From Reinekea sp. G2M2-21 (GTDB lineage: Bacteria > Pseudomonadota > Gammaproteobacteria > Pseudomonadales > Natronospirillaceae), in assembly GCF_015687175.1 (NCBI RefSeq), contig NZ_JADPQG010000003.1, forward strand, positions 186,001-250,000: a stretch of DNA of 64,000 nucleotides. The letters are read 5' to 3'. Positions 51,322 through 59,850 of this stretch are shown here, piece after piece. Numbering within the stretch: position 1 is the stretch's first letter; each line of letters opens with the position of its first letter. The translations under genes and the position numbers were made by a program. The notes under the pieces are model-generated. The model did no database searches and was not told where the DNA came from. It worked only from the letters and a program-made list of their open reading frames with translations.

Positions 51322-52173
51322 TCAGAAAATCCCCAGAATCGCCGGGCCCCAATAGAGCGTGGTGAACGCGTAAGTACCCAAAATCACAAAACCGGAAGCC
51401 ACGACCAACACACCACTGAAACACCAGAGCATGACGGGGCGCCACGTGGCGACCGGTGCCCTCAGAATAATTTCAACCACCAGCAGATTCGGGATAAAGA
51501 AAAAGAAGTCCATCACATAATCAAACGGGCCGGTAAAGGTCTCATTGTGACCGGCGTTATCCGTCAGCAGATACCAAAAACCATAATCCATGCGATACAG
51601 CCAGGAACCGACGGCCAGCGCAAACAACCGCAAAGCCCACCGGCGATGATCCACAAACTGTTTTGCCATGGCCAGGCGAATCGTCATGACGGCACACACA
51701 ATCATTAAAACACCGTACAGCCCAAACCCAAGATCCATGACCCAGCCTCCAATGGTGCCTTTGCTGACCACAAACACCAGACCACCGATGGCAGTTAGCA
51801 GCGCTGCGGTCACGTAAATACGACCAAGCCAGTGGTGCAAGACAGGAAAACGGGCGCGCACTGAACTCATCAATTGAACGCAACCGAAAATCAGAATCAG
51901 GCCGCCGGCCATAAAGTGCAGACCGATACCGGCGGTCGCTGTCGTGGTATCTTCACTGTACAAATTGTTTAGCGTTGCATTCCAACTGTGCATGTCCTGC
52001 TGGAAAAAGGGTACCGCGTAAAAGGCCAGAATATACAAACCGAACAGCAAGGTGCTGGTCCACACCAACGCAGATATCAGCCGGATGGACCAAGCCAATG
52101 CGCGCTGCGCGAGAATCGGTCCGCTCGATTGGCCGTTCACAGAATCAAGAGTCGATAGAGATGCTTCTGACAT
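51322..52173 (-). CDS. DUF2306 membrane protein
   Basis: 283 residues with about seven transmembrane helices. HHWLGRIYVTAALLTAIGG and VDHRRWALRLFALAVGSWLY, with conserved His residues near the membrane face, are typical of DUF2306, a family with a possible haem-binding or transport role that is unproven. Stands 35 bases downstream of phzF on the same strand. Confidence 0.85.
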   Translation of the reverse strand: MSEASLSTLDSVNGQSSGPILAQRALAWSIRLISALVWTSTLLFGLYILAFYAVPFFQQDMHSWNATLNNLYSEDTTTATAGIGLHFMAGGLILIFGCVQLMSSVRARFPVLHHWLGRIYVTAALLTAIGGLVFVVSKGTIGGWVMDLGFGLYGVLMIVCAVMTIRLAMAKQFVDHRRWALRLFALAVGSWLYRMDYGFWYLLTDNAGHNETFTGPFDYVMDFFFFIPNLLVVEIILRAPVATWRPVMLWCFSGVLVVASGFVILGTYAFTTLYWGPAILGIF

Positions 52174-52208
52174 GCGTCTTCCTTTTCAAAAATTAGGTCA
52201 TTCCAAGT

Positions 52209-53102
52209 CTATTCGTGGTGAATTTCACCCTGGCTGAAAACCACCGCACCGCCACCAATATAGACATCACAAACCTGATTGTGTTGTTTGATCACCCGGG
52301 CGCGAAGCTCACTGGGGCGCCCCATTTCCACACCTTGCGCAATCGTCCAACAATACTCATGGTTTCCCCGCGTATCCAGATCCGCCAGCAGCGCCGCCAG
52401 GGCACAGTTCGCGCTGCCTGTAGCTGGATCTTCCGGCACACCATCGGTTGGCGCAAACATACGACAGCGGATGTCGACTTCATCGTCGGAATGGGCATAG
52501 ACATGCAGGAACGGTGACTCACTTTCTGTCAGCAGCGCCTCCAGTGCAACGCTGTTTACTTTCGCCTTGCGCAGCGCCTCGACATGCCGCAATTGCACCG
52601 CAATAAAGGGCAGTCCAACGGAGATCGCCATCGGTTGGTGTTGCGACACAACTATATCGTCACAGGGCAACGATAAAACCTGGCTGATTAACTCTGCAGA
52701 AAAAGTCTGGCCCTTGCTCAATGCTTCAGGAGCGCGCAGCTCCGCCTGCCAGGAACCATTATCCGCACGCTGGACGGTCACAGGCACATCACCCGCTAAC
52801 TCTTCGAAAACAAAGCGGCCACTGTCCGGCAGCAAGCCTTGTTCAGCCAACACGATCGCCGTCCCGATATTCGGATGACCGGCAAACGGAAACTCCGTCG
52901 TAGTGGTAAAAATTCGGACCCGATAATCACCGCCGCGCTCAGGCGGTAAGACAAAGGTGGTCTCGGAATAATTGAACTCACGGGCGATCTGCTGCATCTG
53001 TTCGGTGGCCAGGCCTTGGGCATTGAGCACCACGGCCAATGGATTGCCACCATACCGCCGATCCGTAAACACATCACTGACGACAAACGGAATTCTCATC
53101 AT
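52209..53102 (-). CDS. PhzF-family isomerase-like protein
   Basis: 297 residues. Diaminopimelate-epimerase fold: FTDRRYGGNPLAVVLNA, catalytic Glu in FNYSETTFVLPP (about residue 47), FPFAGHPNIGTA, and EDPATGSANCALAALL. Family includes PhzF of phenazine synthesis and many proteins of unknown substrate; no phenazine genes nearby, so the substrate is open. 6 bases downstream of the DUF1456 gene, probably co-transcribed. Confidence 0.9.
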   Translation of the reverse strand: MMRIPFVVSDVFTDRRYGGNPLAVVLNAQGLATEQMQQIAREFNYSETTFVLPPERGGDYRVRIFTTTTEFPFAGHPNIGTAIVLAEQGLLPDSGRFVFEELAGDVPVTVQRADNGSWQAELRAPEALSKGQTFSAELISQVLSLPCDDIVVSQHQPMAISVGLPFIAVQLRHVEALRKAKVNSVALEALLTESESPFLHVYAHSDDEVDIRCRMFAPTDGVPEDPATGSANCALAALLADLDTRGNHEYCWTIAQGVEMGRPSELRARVIKQHNQVCDVYIGGGAVVFSQGEIHHE

Positions 53103-53108
53103 GACACC

Positions 53109-53591
53109 TCAGGACGGATCGGATTCCGGCGCTTTACCACGCAACCGATGCTGCAGTCCGGTTAAGAAATTACGCAACACCTGATCCTTGCACTCACGAA
53201 AATTCTTATGGGTTGGTTTTCGGAAAAAGGCACTCAATTCCGATTTACTCAATCGAAAATCCACTTCTTCAAGAATGGCAAGAATATCTTCCGCTTGCAG
53301 ATTGAAGGCAATTTTCAATTTACGCAGCACAATATTGTTGGTCAGCTCGTCTTCGGTTTCAGGCACTGCCCCCTCTTGTGGTCCGCGCTTATTAATTATC
53401 AATCCATTCAAAAAATGTGCAAACGCTTTATCCGGGCAGGATTTATAGCCCTCATCATCGTCGCGTTTTAACCAGGTAATTACCTTGTTTTCATCCACCG
53501 GCAAACCACCCAGCGCGTACAGATCCATCATTTTCTGATTGGTGATATTCAGGGTGTAGCGCAAGCGACGGAGTATGTCGTTGTTCGTCAT
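53109..53591 (-). CDS. DUF1456 (YehS-like) protein
   Basis: 160 residues made of two repeats of a helical DUF1456 unit: TNNDILRRLRYTLNITNQKM ... WLKRDDDEGY, and TNNIVLRKLKIAFNLQAEDI ... FFRKPTHKNF. Soluble. Function unknown; YehS-type proteins are widespread in gammaproteobacteria. Upstream gene is ndpA/yejK, 32 bases away on the same strand. Confidence 0.9.
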   Translation of the reverse strand: MTNNDILRRLRYTLNITNQKMMDLYALGGLPVDENKVITWLKRDDDEGYKSCPDKAFAHFLNGLIINKRGPQEGAVPETEDELTNNIVLRKLKIAFNLQAEDILAILEEVDFRLSKSELSAFFRKPTHKNFRECKDQVLRNFLTGLQHRLRGKAPESDPS

Positions 53592-53623
53592 GGTCGAATT
53601 CTCAAAGGTTGTGTAAGAGGGAT

Positions 53624-54625
53624 TTAGGCAATGCCCAATTCTTCTTTTAGCTGTTTTAACAGCGCTGCCGGTAAATTAGTGATGGTGAGTGATTCCGTAC
53701 TAGGATCAAAGTTCACATTCTTGCCGAGTATTTCGTTACTGAAACTGATCGATACTTCTTTGCTTTTACCGGTATAGCGTAAGTACTTTTTTAAACTCTT
53801 GCGATCGGGTATAAACTCTTTTTTGGCTTCTGGTTGTGTGTTTTCCATATAGGCTACCAGAGATTGTGACACTCCGGGGGCGACCTCATCGTTAAGGACA
53901 ACCGATATTTCATTGGCCACCACGGTCTCACCCAACTTGTCCTGCTCCGCACAATATTCGATGGCTTTGCGACGATAATTACCGCCTTTTTCCGGAGGTA
54001 GGGTTTCACTGTAAGCTTTCACTATCTCCATGAAGCGTTCGGTATCGACCGCCGTATTGATGGTATCGACAAAATTCACAAACTCCAGCAATGCCGATTG
54101 CAGCTGACGGTCGCCAAAACCAAAACTTACGGTCAGATATTTCTGGTCTTGTCCGGCCAAAGCCGTTAAGTCCACCACGCCACCAAAACCCAGTTTTGAA
54201 AAATCAATAATAGAGGAATCAGTAATGTCCATCTTTTGCGTCAATGCGATGCCATTTTTGTGCTTCAGATGAAAAAACCACAGGTAGTCGCCATCTTCCA
54301 GTGATTCATTAGCAAACAACCAATGACCTTCAAACTCAAGTTCTTTCTCTTCGATCTCCAATTGCAGTTGCTTCATCAGCTGCTGACTCATGGTAACGAA
54401 GCCGACACTTTTCTGCTGCCATTGCCCGGTTAATGCTTTGAAATGACCGCTTTCTTCACTGAACTGACCGTACTGTTTACTGCTGCGGTTGTAAAACGCT
54501 GTTTTCATAAAATTGATCAAATCCGACAACTGCTCATTCTGCTCTAACTCTTCTTCGCGAAGGTTGAGTTCAGCCGTGGTCGAATTGCGAAACAGTTGAT
54601 GCACAATGGCGTGAGTAATAGACAT
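53624..54625 (-). CDS. yejK: Nucleoid-associated protein YejK/NdpA
   Basis: 333 residues from ATG 54625 (MSITHAIVHQLFRN), family length. Contains the family's FGFGDRQLQ, ETLPPEKGGNYRRKAIEYC and KKYLRYTGKSKEVSISFS stretches. Associates with the nucleoid; exact role unclear. Likely heads the yejK-DUF1456-phzF-DUF2306 group. Confidence 0.92.
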   Translation of the reverse strand: MSITHAIVHQLFRNSTTAELNLREEELEQNEQLSDLINFMKTAFYNRSSKQYGQFSEESGHFKALTGQWQQKSVGFVTMSQQLMKQLQLEIEEKELEFEGHWLFANESLEDGDYLWFFHLKHKNGIALTQKMDITDSSIIDFSKLGFGGVVDLTALAGQDQKYLTVSFGFGDRQLQSALLEFVNFVDTINTAVDTERFMEIVKAYSETLPPEKGGNYRRKAIEYCAEQDKLGETVVANEISVVLNDEVAPGVSQSLVAYMENTQPEAKKEFIPDRKSLKKYLRYTGKSKEVSISFSNEILGKNVNFDPSTESLTITNLPAALLKQLKEELGIA

Positions 54626-54736
54626 AGCAGGCAATAATCTGTGATTTGGAAACGAACGGGCATTCTAGCCCGAATGCTACTTCAAATCACGCTGAACCGG
54701 CGCGGACACCGGTGCAATGCAAGATGGGGGAGTCAG

Positions 54737-55135
54737 TTAACCATTGGTCTGGTTCAATTGTTCCGTTAACCAGCTGATGGCGTCTGACATCGTAGTAAAG
54801 GCCTGATGATTTTGTTTTTTACGACTGGCCACCAGTGAGTCAATGATTTTTAGTTTGACTTTCGACGTGATCACGGTGGCTTTGGCCACCATGTTCTGAG
54901 AATTCAGCCATTGATTAAAGATTTCCAGGGCTTCATAGGCTTCTGGGGTTCCGCCTTCGACCTGAAGGTCATCAATCAGCATGGCAAAGGGTTCTCCATC
55001 AAACCGTGCAATGGCCGACTGCATGGCCTGAACACCCAGCTGCATGCCATCCAGATTGAACATGCCGATATACTGGGCGATCAGAATATTTCCCTGCGTG
55101 GTCAGCAGGATGTCACCGTGTGGGCGATCAGGCAT
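54737..55135 (-). CDS. STAS/SpoIIAA-like protein
   Basis: 132 residues, single alpha/beta domain: LTTQGNILIAQYIGMFNLDG, EPFAMLIDDLQVEGGTPEAY, and VKLKIIDSLVASRK resemble STAS-like folds that bind a partner or ligand. No Ser phosphorylation site recognised with certainty. Lies 42 bases downstream of glgX on the same strand. Confidence 0.65.
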   Translation of the reverse strand: MPDRPHGDILLTTQGNILIAQYIGMFNLDGMQLGVQAMQSAIARFDGEPFAMLIDDLQVEGGTPEAYEALEIFNQWLNSQNMVAKATVITSKVKLKIIDSLVASRKKQNHQAFTTMSDAISWLTEQLNQTNG

Positions 55136-55177
55136 CTTACTGTCGAACCTTCATCGATATTATTGTTTCTATTCCCG

Positions 55178-57301
55178 CTAATTGGTGTGCGCTTTACCTA
55201 ATACCACTACCGACTGAGCAAATAAATCATAATTGCCTTTGGCCAGCATGGGCTCTTCGGGTAACAGACCGTCGTTACGCGCTGTGTCACAGAGTACGAC
55301 CCAGCCACTGATTGGGTTGGCAGGCAGCACAAAGTTTATATCCGCTTCACTGGCATTGAACAACACCAGGTAATACTCATCGCATAAATGGAGATTGACT
55401 GCCGGATTCTTGATGTCACTGGACAACAACATTCCGAACACTTTGGTTTTCGGGTTGTGCCAATCCTTTATTTCCATGGCGTAACCATCAGCGCGGTACC
55501 AATGCACCTCATCTGACGAAAAGGGTGACTGGTAACCCTGCTGATCTTTCAGGATCAGGTCATTAAACAGTGAACTGCTTTTACGCAGCGCGATAACCTG
55601 TGCGGTGAAAGCTTCCAATTTGGCATCACGCTTCTGCCACTGGTACCAGCTGATGTCATTGTCCTGGCAATAGGCATTGTTATTACCGTTCTGCGTTCGG
55701 CCCATTTCATCCCCGCCGAGGAAGTGCACTGCGCCTTGGGACATCATCAACGTCGTAATGATATTACGCTTTTGCCGAGCCCTGATTTCAAGGATTTTAC
55801 TGTCCTGGGTTTCCCCTTCAACTCCGTAATTTCGGCTGAGGTTATTACCGTGACCATCCAGGTTATGTTCTTTATTCGCTTCGTTGTGTCGACTGTTGTA
55901 GGACACCAGGTCATGCAGGGTAAAGCCATCGTGGTAACAGACGTAATTGACGCTGGCTGAATAGCAGGTAGCGCCCTTATGAAACACATCGCTGGAGCCC
56001 ATAAGTCGAGTCGCAAAATCGCCGGTAACCCCATCATCGCCACGCCAGAATTTCCGCACGGTGTCACGGAACTTGTCATTGCACTCATACCACTGTTCTG
56101 GGAAATTCCCGAGTTGGTAGCCATGGCGACCAATATCCCAGGGTTCGGCAATCATTTTTCCGGTGGACAGTAACGGGTCCTGCAAAATGGCTTTGAAAAA
56201 AGCCGATTCCTGCGAGAAATCCCATTTTTCTCGGCCTAAACTGGCGGCCAAATCGAAACGGAAGCCGTCTATACGATATTCCTGCATCCAGTGTCGCATG
56301 CTGTCGAGAATCAGTTTTAACGCATAGGGGTGATGGCTGTTTACCGAGTTTCCGCAACCGGAGTTGTCGATATAGTGGGTGTAGTCACCATCCAGGTAAC
56401 GATAGAATTCACGCGCATGCAACCCTTTATTGGCGATAACCGGACCCAACATGCCACTTTCAGCAGTGTGGTTGTACACAACATCCAAGATGACTTCGAT
56501 GCCCGCCTCATGAAGAGCATTTACCATGGTTTTAAACTCAACGACGGCATCCTCTTTGGCGTAGCGGGGTTCCGGGGCAAAAAATAAGGCCGGGTTATAG
56601 CCCCAGTAGTTCGTCAGACCCAACTCTGAGATTCGGTGCTCCGGCATAAAAGCGAAACAGGGCAGCAGTTCTACGGTGGTTATGCCCAACCGCTTGAGAT
56701 GTTCAATACTCTCGGGATGCGCAATGCCCAAATAGGTCCCGCGGATGTCCTCCGGCAGTGCAGCGTTAGTTTGGCTAAACCCTTTTGGGTGAAGTTCATA
56801 AATAATCGTTTCCCGCCAATTGACGTGCGGACGTTCAGAAGACCACTCAAAATACCGGTTGTAGGGAATACGGCCCTTCGGGATGTGTTTGGCGTTGTCC
56901 TGTTCATCTGGAACAATCTCTCCAGTCACATGAATGTCGTGCGCAAACATCAACTTATTAGGCACAATCGGGCCGGATATTTCCGGTGCGTAAGGGTCCA
57001 GGATCACCTTACTTGGGTTAAACCACAAACCATGAAACGGCTCAAATGGTCCATGAACCCGGTAACCATAACGCTGCCCAGGTGTCAGCCCATTAATAAA
57101 CCCATGCCAGATATCCCCGGTCCGCGCAGGCAACCGGTGTCGACCGAGCTCGTTATCCTGTTCATCGAACAAACACAGCTCAATACCATGTGCATCCGGG
57201 CTGTAAACGGCGAAATTCACACCGCCGTTATGCACCTTAATACCTAATGGAAATGGTCGCCCGACCTCAACACCCAGGGCAGGACTTACCCGAGTCATCA
57301 T
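55178..57301 (-). CDS. glgX: Glycogen debranching enzyme GlgX
   Basis: 707 residues. N-terminal CBM48 (GGVNFAVYSPDAHGIELCLF), GH13 barrel with DVVYNH (273-278), nucleophile in DGFRFDLAAS (Asp350), acid in MIAEPWD (Glu386) and GGDEMGRTQNGNNNAYCQDN, and a C-terminal beta domain. Hydrolyses alpha-1,6 branches of limit dextrins in glycogen breakdown. Downstream of glgB by 38 bases. Confidence 0.95.
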   Translation of the reverse strand: MMTRVSPALGVEVGRPFPLGIKVHNGGVNFAVYSPDAHGIELCLFDEQDNELGRHRLPARTGDIWHGFINGLTPGQRYGYRVHGPFEPFHGLWFNPSKVILDPYAPEISGPIVPNKLMFAHDIHVTGEIVPDEQDNAKHIPKGRIPYNRYFEWSSERPHVNWRETIIYELHPKGFSQTNAALPEDIRGTYLGIAHPESIEHLKRLGITTVELLPCFAFMPEHRISELGLTNYWGYNPALFFAPEPRYAKEDAVVEFKTMVNALHEAGIEVILDVVYNHTAESGMLGPVIANKGLHAREFYRYLDGDYTHYIDNSGCGNSVNSHHPYALKLILDSMRHWMQEYRIDGFRFDLAASLGREKWDFSQESAFFKAILQDPLLSTGKMIAEPWDIGRHGYQLGNFPEQWYECNDKFRDTVRKFWRGDDGVTGDFATRLMGSSDVFHKGATCYSASVNYVCYHDGFTLHDLVSYNSRHNEANKEHNLDGHGNNLSRNYGVEGETQDSKILEIRARQKRNIITTLMMSQGAVHFLGGDEMGRTQNGNNNAYCQDNDISWYQWQKRDAKLEAFTAQVIALRKSSSLFNDLILKDQQGYQSPFSSDEVHWYRADGYAMEIKDWHNPKTKVFGMLLSSDIKNPAVNLHLCDEYYLVLFNASEADINFVLPANPISGWVVLCDTARNDGLLPEEPMLAKGNYDLFAQSVVVLGKAHTN

Positions 57302-57339
57302 GTTTCACCTCAACCCTTTAACAGTCACCGTACTTTAAT

Positions 57340-59508
57340 TCAGCCAATGGTAACCGGTTTCAGCTTGAAAAACAGGGTAGCCAACGGCGGCACGCGGATA
57401 TCCAAAGCAAAAGGTAAGCCATTTGCTGACTCGTTGATCGAGTTAAACGCGTCCCCAACGTCGTAGTTACTACCGCCGTAAAAATGGGAATCCGTATTCA
57501 GGATAACGTCATAGCGCCCGGCGCCCGGCACACCAATGCGGTAGCTGCCATGCGGATTGGGCGTCATATTGGCCACGACAACAATGATGTCATTGGCATC
57601 GGAGTAGCGAACCCAACTGAAGATATTGGCCGCCGAATCGTCGTGATTGATCCACCGGAAACCGGCGGGATCACAATCGCGCTCATGCAATGACGGCTCA
57701 TCACGGTGCAGTCGATTTAAGTCCCGGAACAGGTTCTGCATGCCTTTGTGGCGGTCAAACTGCACCAGATACCAATCTAACTCGGTCTGGTGGTTCCATT
57801 CAATGCCTTGGGCAATCTCATTGCCCATGAAATTCAGCTTTTTCCCGGGGTGACCGTACATGAAGCCGTAATAGGCACGAAGGTTCGCGGTTTTCTGCCA
57901 TTCGTCGCCGGGCATACGGTCCAAAATGGAGCCTTTTCCGTGCACGACTTCGTCGTGAGACAGTGGCAACACAAAGTTTTCATTGAACGAATAAACCATC
58001 GAAAAGGTCATTTCGTTGTGGTGATAGGTGCGATGAATCGGGTCCCGCTTCATGTACTCCAGTGAGTCATGCATCCAACCCATATTCCATTTAAATCCAA
58101 AGCCCAGCCCTCCGGCAAACACCGGACGGGTCACCCCGTCAAATGCGGTGGACTCCTCTGCAATGGTCATTGCTTTCGGGAACTTGCCATAAACGGTCTC
58201 ATTGAAACGCTTCACAAACTCAATGGCTTCATAGTTGTGGTTTCCGCCATCGACATTCGGCACCCATTCACCGTCTTCCCGGGAATAGTCCAGGTACAGC
58301 ATAGAAGCAACGGCATCAACACGAATGCCATCAACATGGAAATAATCCAACCAGACTAACGCCGAACTGATCAGAAAATCCCGCACGGTAAAACGGCCAA
58401 AATCGTAGATGTAGGAATTCCAGTCCGGGTGCCAACCGCGTCGCGGATCTTCATATTCATACAGTGCGGTGCCGTCAAACAGGGCCAATCCATGCGAGTC
58501 GGATGGGAAATGCGCCGGAACCCAATCGACAATCACGGCAATGTTTGCCTGATGGCATCGATCCACCAGGTATTTAAAATCATCAGGCGATCCGAATCGG
58601 CTTGTTGGTGCGAACAACCCCAGCGGTTGATATCCCCAACTGCCATCAAATGGGTGCTCGCTGACCGGGACAAATTCGACGTGAGTGAAGTTCATATCGA
58701 CCAGATACGGCACCAGTTCGTCTGCCAGTTCGCGGAAATTCATCACATGCCCATCTTTGCGCCGCCAGGAACCTGCGTGGATTTCATACACAGCCATCGG
58801 CGCTTTGGTCGGCGGTACCGGCGTCCGATTACGCCAAGCGTCGTCCTGCCACTGATACTGGCTATGGTCGAAAACGATCGAGTTAAATTCCGGGTGCTGA
58901 GCACAATAGAAATTGTACGGGTCTGATTTATGCGGCAGCAGATGTTCCCTGGCGTCTTTCAACTCAAACTTATAGGAGTCACCGGCGCTGACTTCCGGGA
59001 CAAACAAACGCCAGATACCATCACTGTTGCTTTGCATCGGGTGGCGACGGCCATCCCAGTTATTGAAATTGCCGATGACACTGACACAGCGGGCATTGGG
59101 GGCATAAACCGCGAAACGGACCCCTTTCACCTCACCTTCATCCGTGTCAGCGCTGCAGAGCTGCGCACCCATGGTTTTATAGAGAGTATCGGAATCGCAC
59201 GGGAAATCGGTCAGTGCCCGTTCCTGAAACTGAAAGGCATCGATCAACTGCCAGGTTTGACTTCCTTCCGTCACGTGCAGACAGTAAATCGGACGGGAAG
59301 CGGTTGTTATCGACAACTCAAACAAGCCCAGAGGATCAACCTGCTTCATAACACCGTAGTCGGTGCTGCCGTCCAGTGAATGAACCGAAATACTGTCGGC
59401 GTTGGCCAGAAACACCCGAATTAACCAGCCTTGGGGTTGCTGGAAAAGTCCCAGATTATCAAACGGTCGGGCTTCTAAAACACTGTTGATCTGCTCTGCA
59501 ATAGTCAT
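57340..59508 (-). CDS. glgB: 1,4-alpha-glucan branching enzyme GlgB
   Basis: 722 residues. CBM48 (about 125-200, VSVIGNFNNWDGRRHPM), GH13 barrel with DWVPAHFP, nucleophile GIRVDAVAS (Asp398), acid AEES (Glu451) and LSHDEVVHGKGSI (Asp519), plus C-terminal beta domain. Introduces alpha-1,6 branches into glycogen. Forms a glgB-glgX operon; no glgA/C/P in the window. Confidence 0.95.
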   Translation of the reverse strand: MTIAEQINSVLEARPFDNLGLFQQPQGWLIRVFLANADSISVHSLDGSTDYGVMKQVDPLGLFELSITTASRPIYCLHVTEGSQTWQLIDAFQFQERALTDFPCDSDTLYKTMGAQLCSADTDEGEVKGVRFAVYAPNARCVSVIGNFNNWDGRRHPMQSNSDGIWRLFVPEVSAGDSYKFELKDAREHLLPHKSDPYNFYCAQHPEFNSIVFDHSQYQWQDDAWRNRTPVPPTKAPMAVYEIHAGSWRRKDGHVMNFRELADELVPYLVDMNFTHVEFVPVSEHPFDGSWGYQPLGLFAPTSRFGSPDDFKYLVDRCHQANIAVIVDWVPAHFPSDSHGLALFDGTALYEYEDPRRGWHPDWNSYIYDFGRFTVRDFLISSALVWLDYFHVDGIRVDAVASMLYLDYSREDGEWVPNVDGGNHNYEAIEFVKRFNETVYGKFPKAMTIAEESTAFDGVTRPVFAGGLGFGFKWNMGWMHDSLEYMKRDPIHRTYHHNEMTFSMVYSFNENFVLPLSHDEVVHGKGSILDRMPGDEWQKTANLRAYYGFMYGHPGKKLNFMGNEIAQGIEWNHQTELDWYLVQFDRHKGMQNLFRDLNRLHRDEPSLHERDCDPAGFRWINHDDSAANIFSWVRYSDANDIIVVVANMTPNPHGSYRIGVPGAGRYDVILNTDSHFYGGSNYDVGDAFNSINESANGLPFALDIRVPPLATLFFKLKPVTIG

Positions 59509-59850
59509 TGGACGGTCGGTCCCCCTAATTTGAATTGTTGTCTTAACCGAAGCGCTAAATAGTTATTTGTCGCCATGCTAACGGATCGTAACCTAAGTTG
59601 AGAGATGCAAAATCATGAAGGTGGAGCTCATCTTAGATTAACCGGGCTTTCGCTGATCTTTCTCAATGAATTCAAAGGTCTGTGACACCTCCATGGTCCG
59701 ATTTCCGTTTAATTGTGCCCCAAAAGAAATGACCGGACCCCGTCGCTGGTGATCACCGGCGGATGCAGAGCACGGCTATTCGGTTGAGTCTAGCTGCTTA
59801 ACTGGGTTTTGAATACCCGAACGGCGTCGACTTTCTCAATCACGATCGAC
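59509..59850. other. Intergenic region upstream of glgB with a coding-like remnant
   Basis: About 340 bases. On the minus strand a frame from about 59757 to TAA at 59638 reads GDHQRRGPVISFGAQLNGNR then MEVSQTFEF-IEKDQRKPG, protein-like but only about 40 codons after a TAG; probably a gene remnant or a short peptide gene starting ATG 59694. The glgB promoter should be at the left. Nothing else seen. Confidence 0.3.

Noticed and set aside
56636-57247. A 203-codon plus-strand frame within glgX
   Set aside because: Antisense of GlgX conserved motifs; high open-frame frequency comes from base composition.
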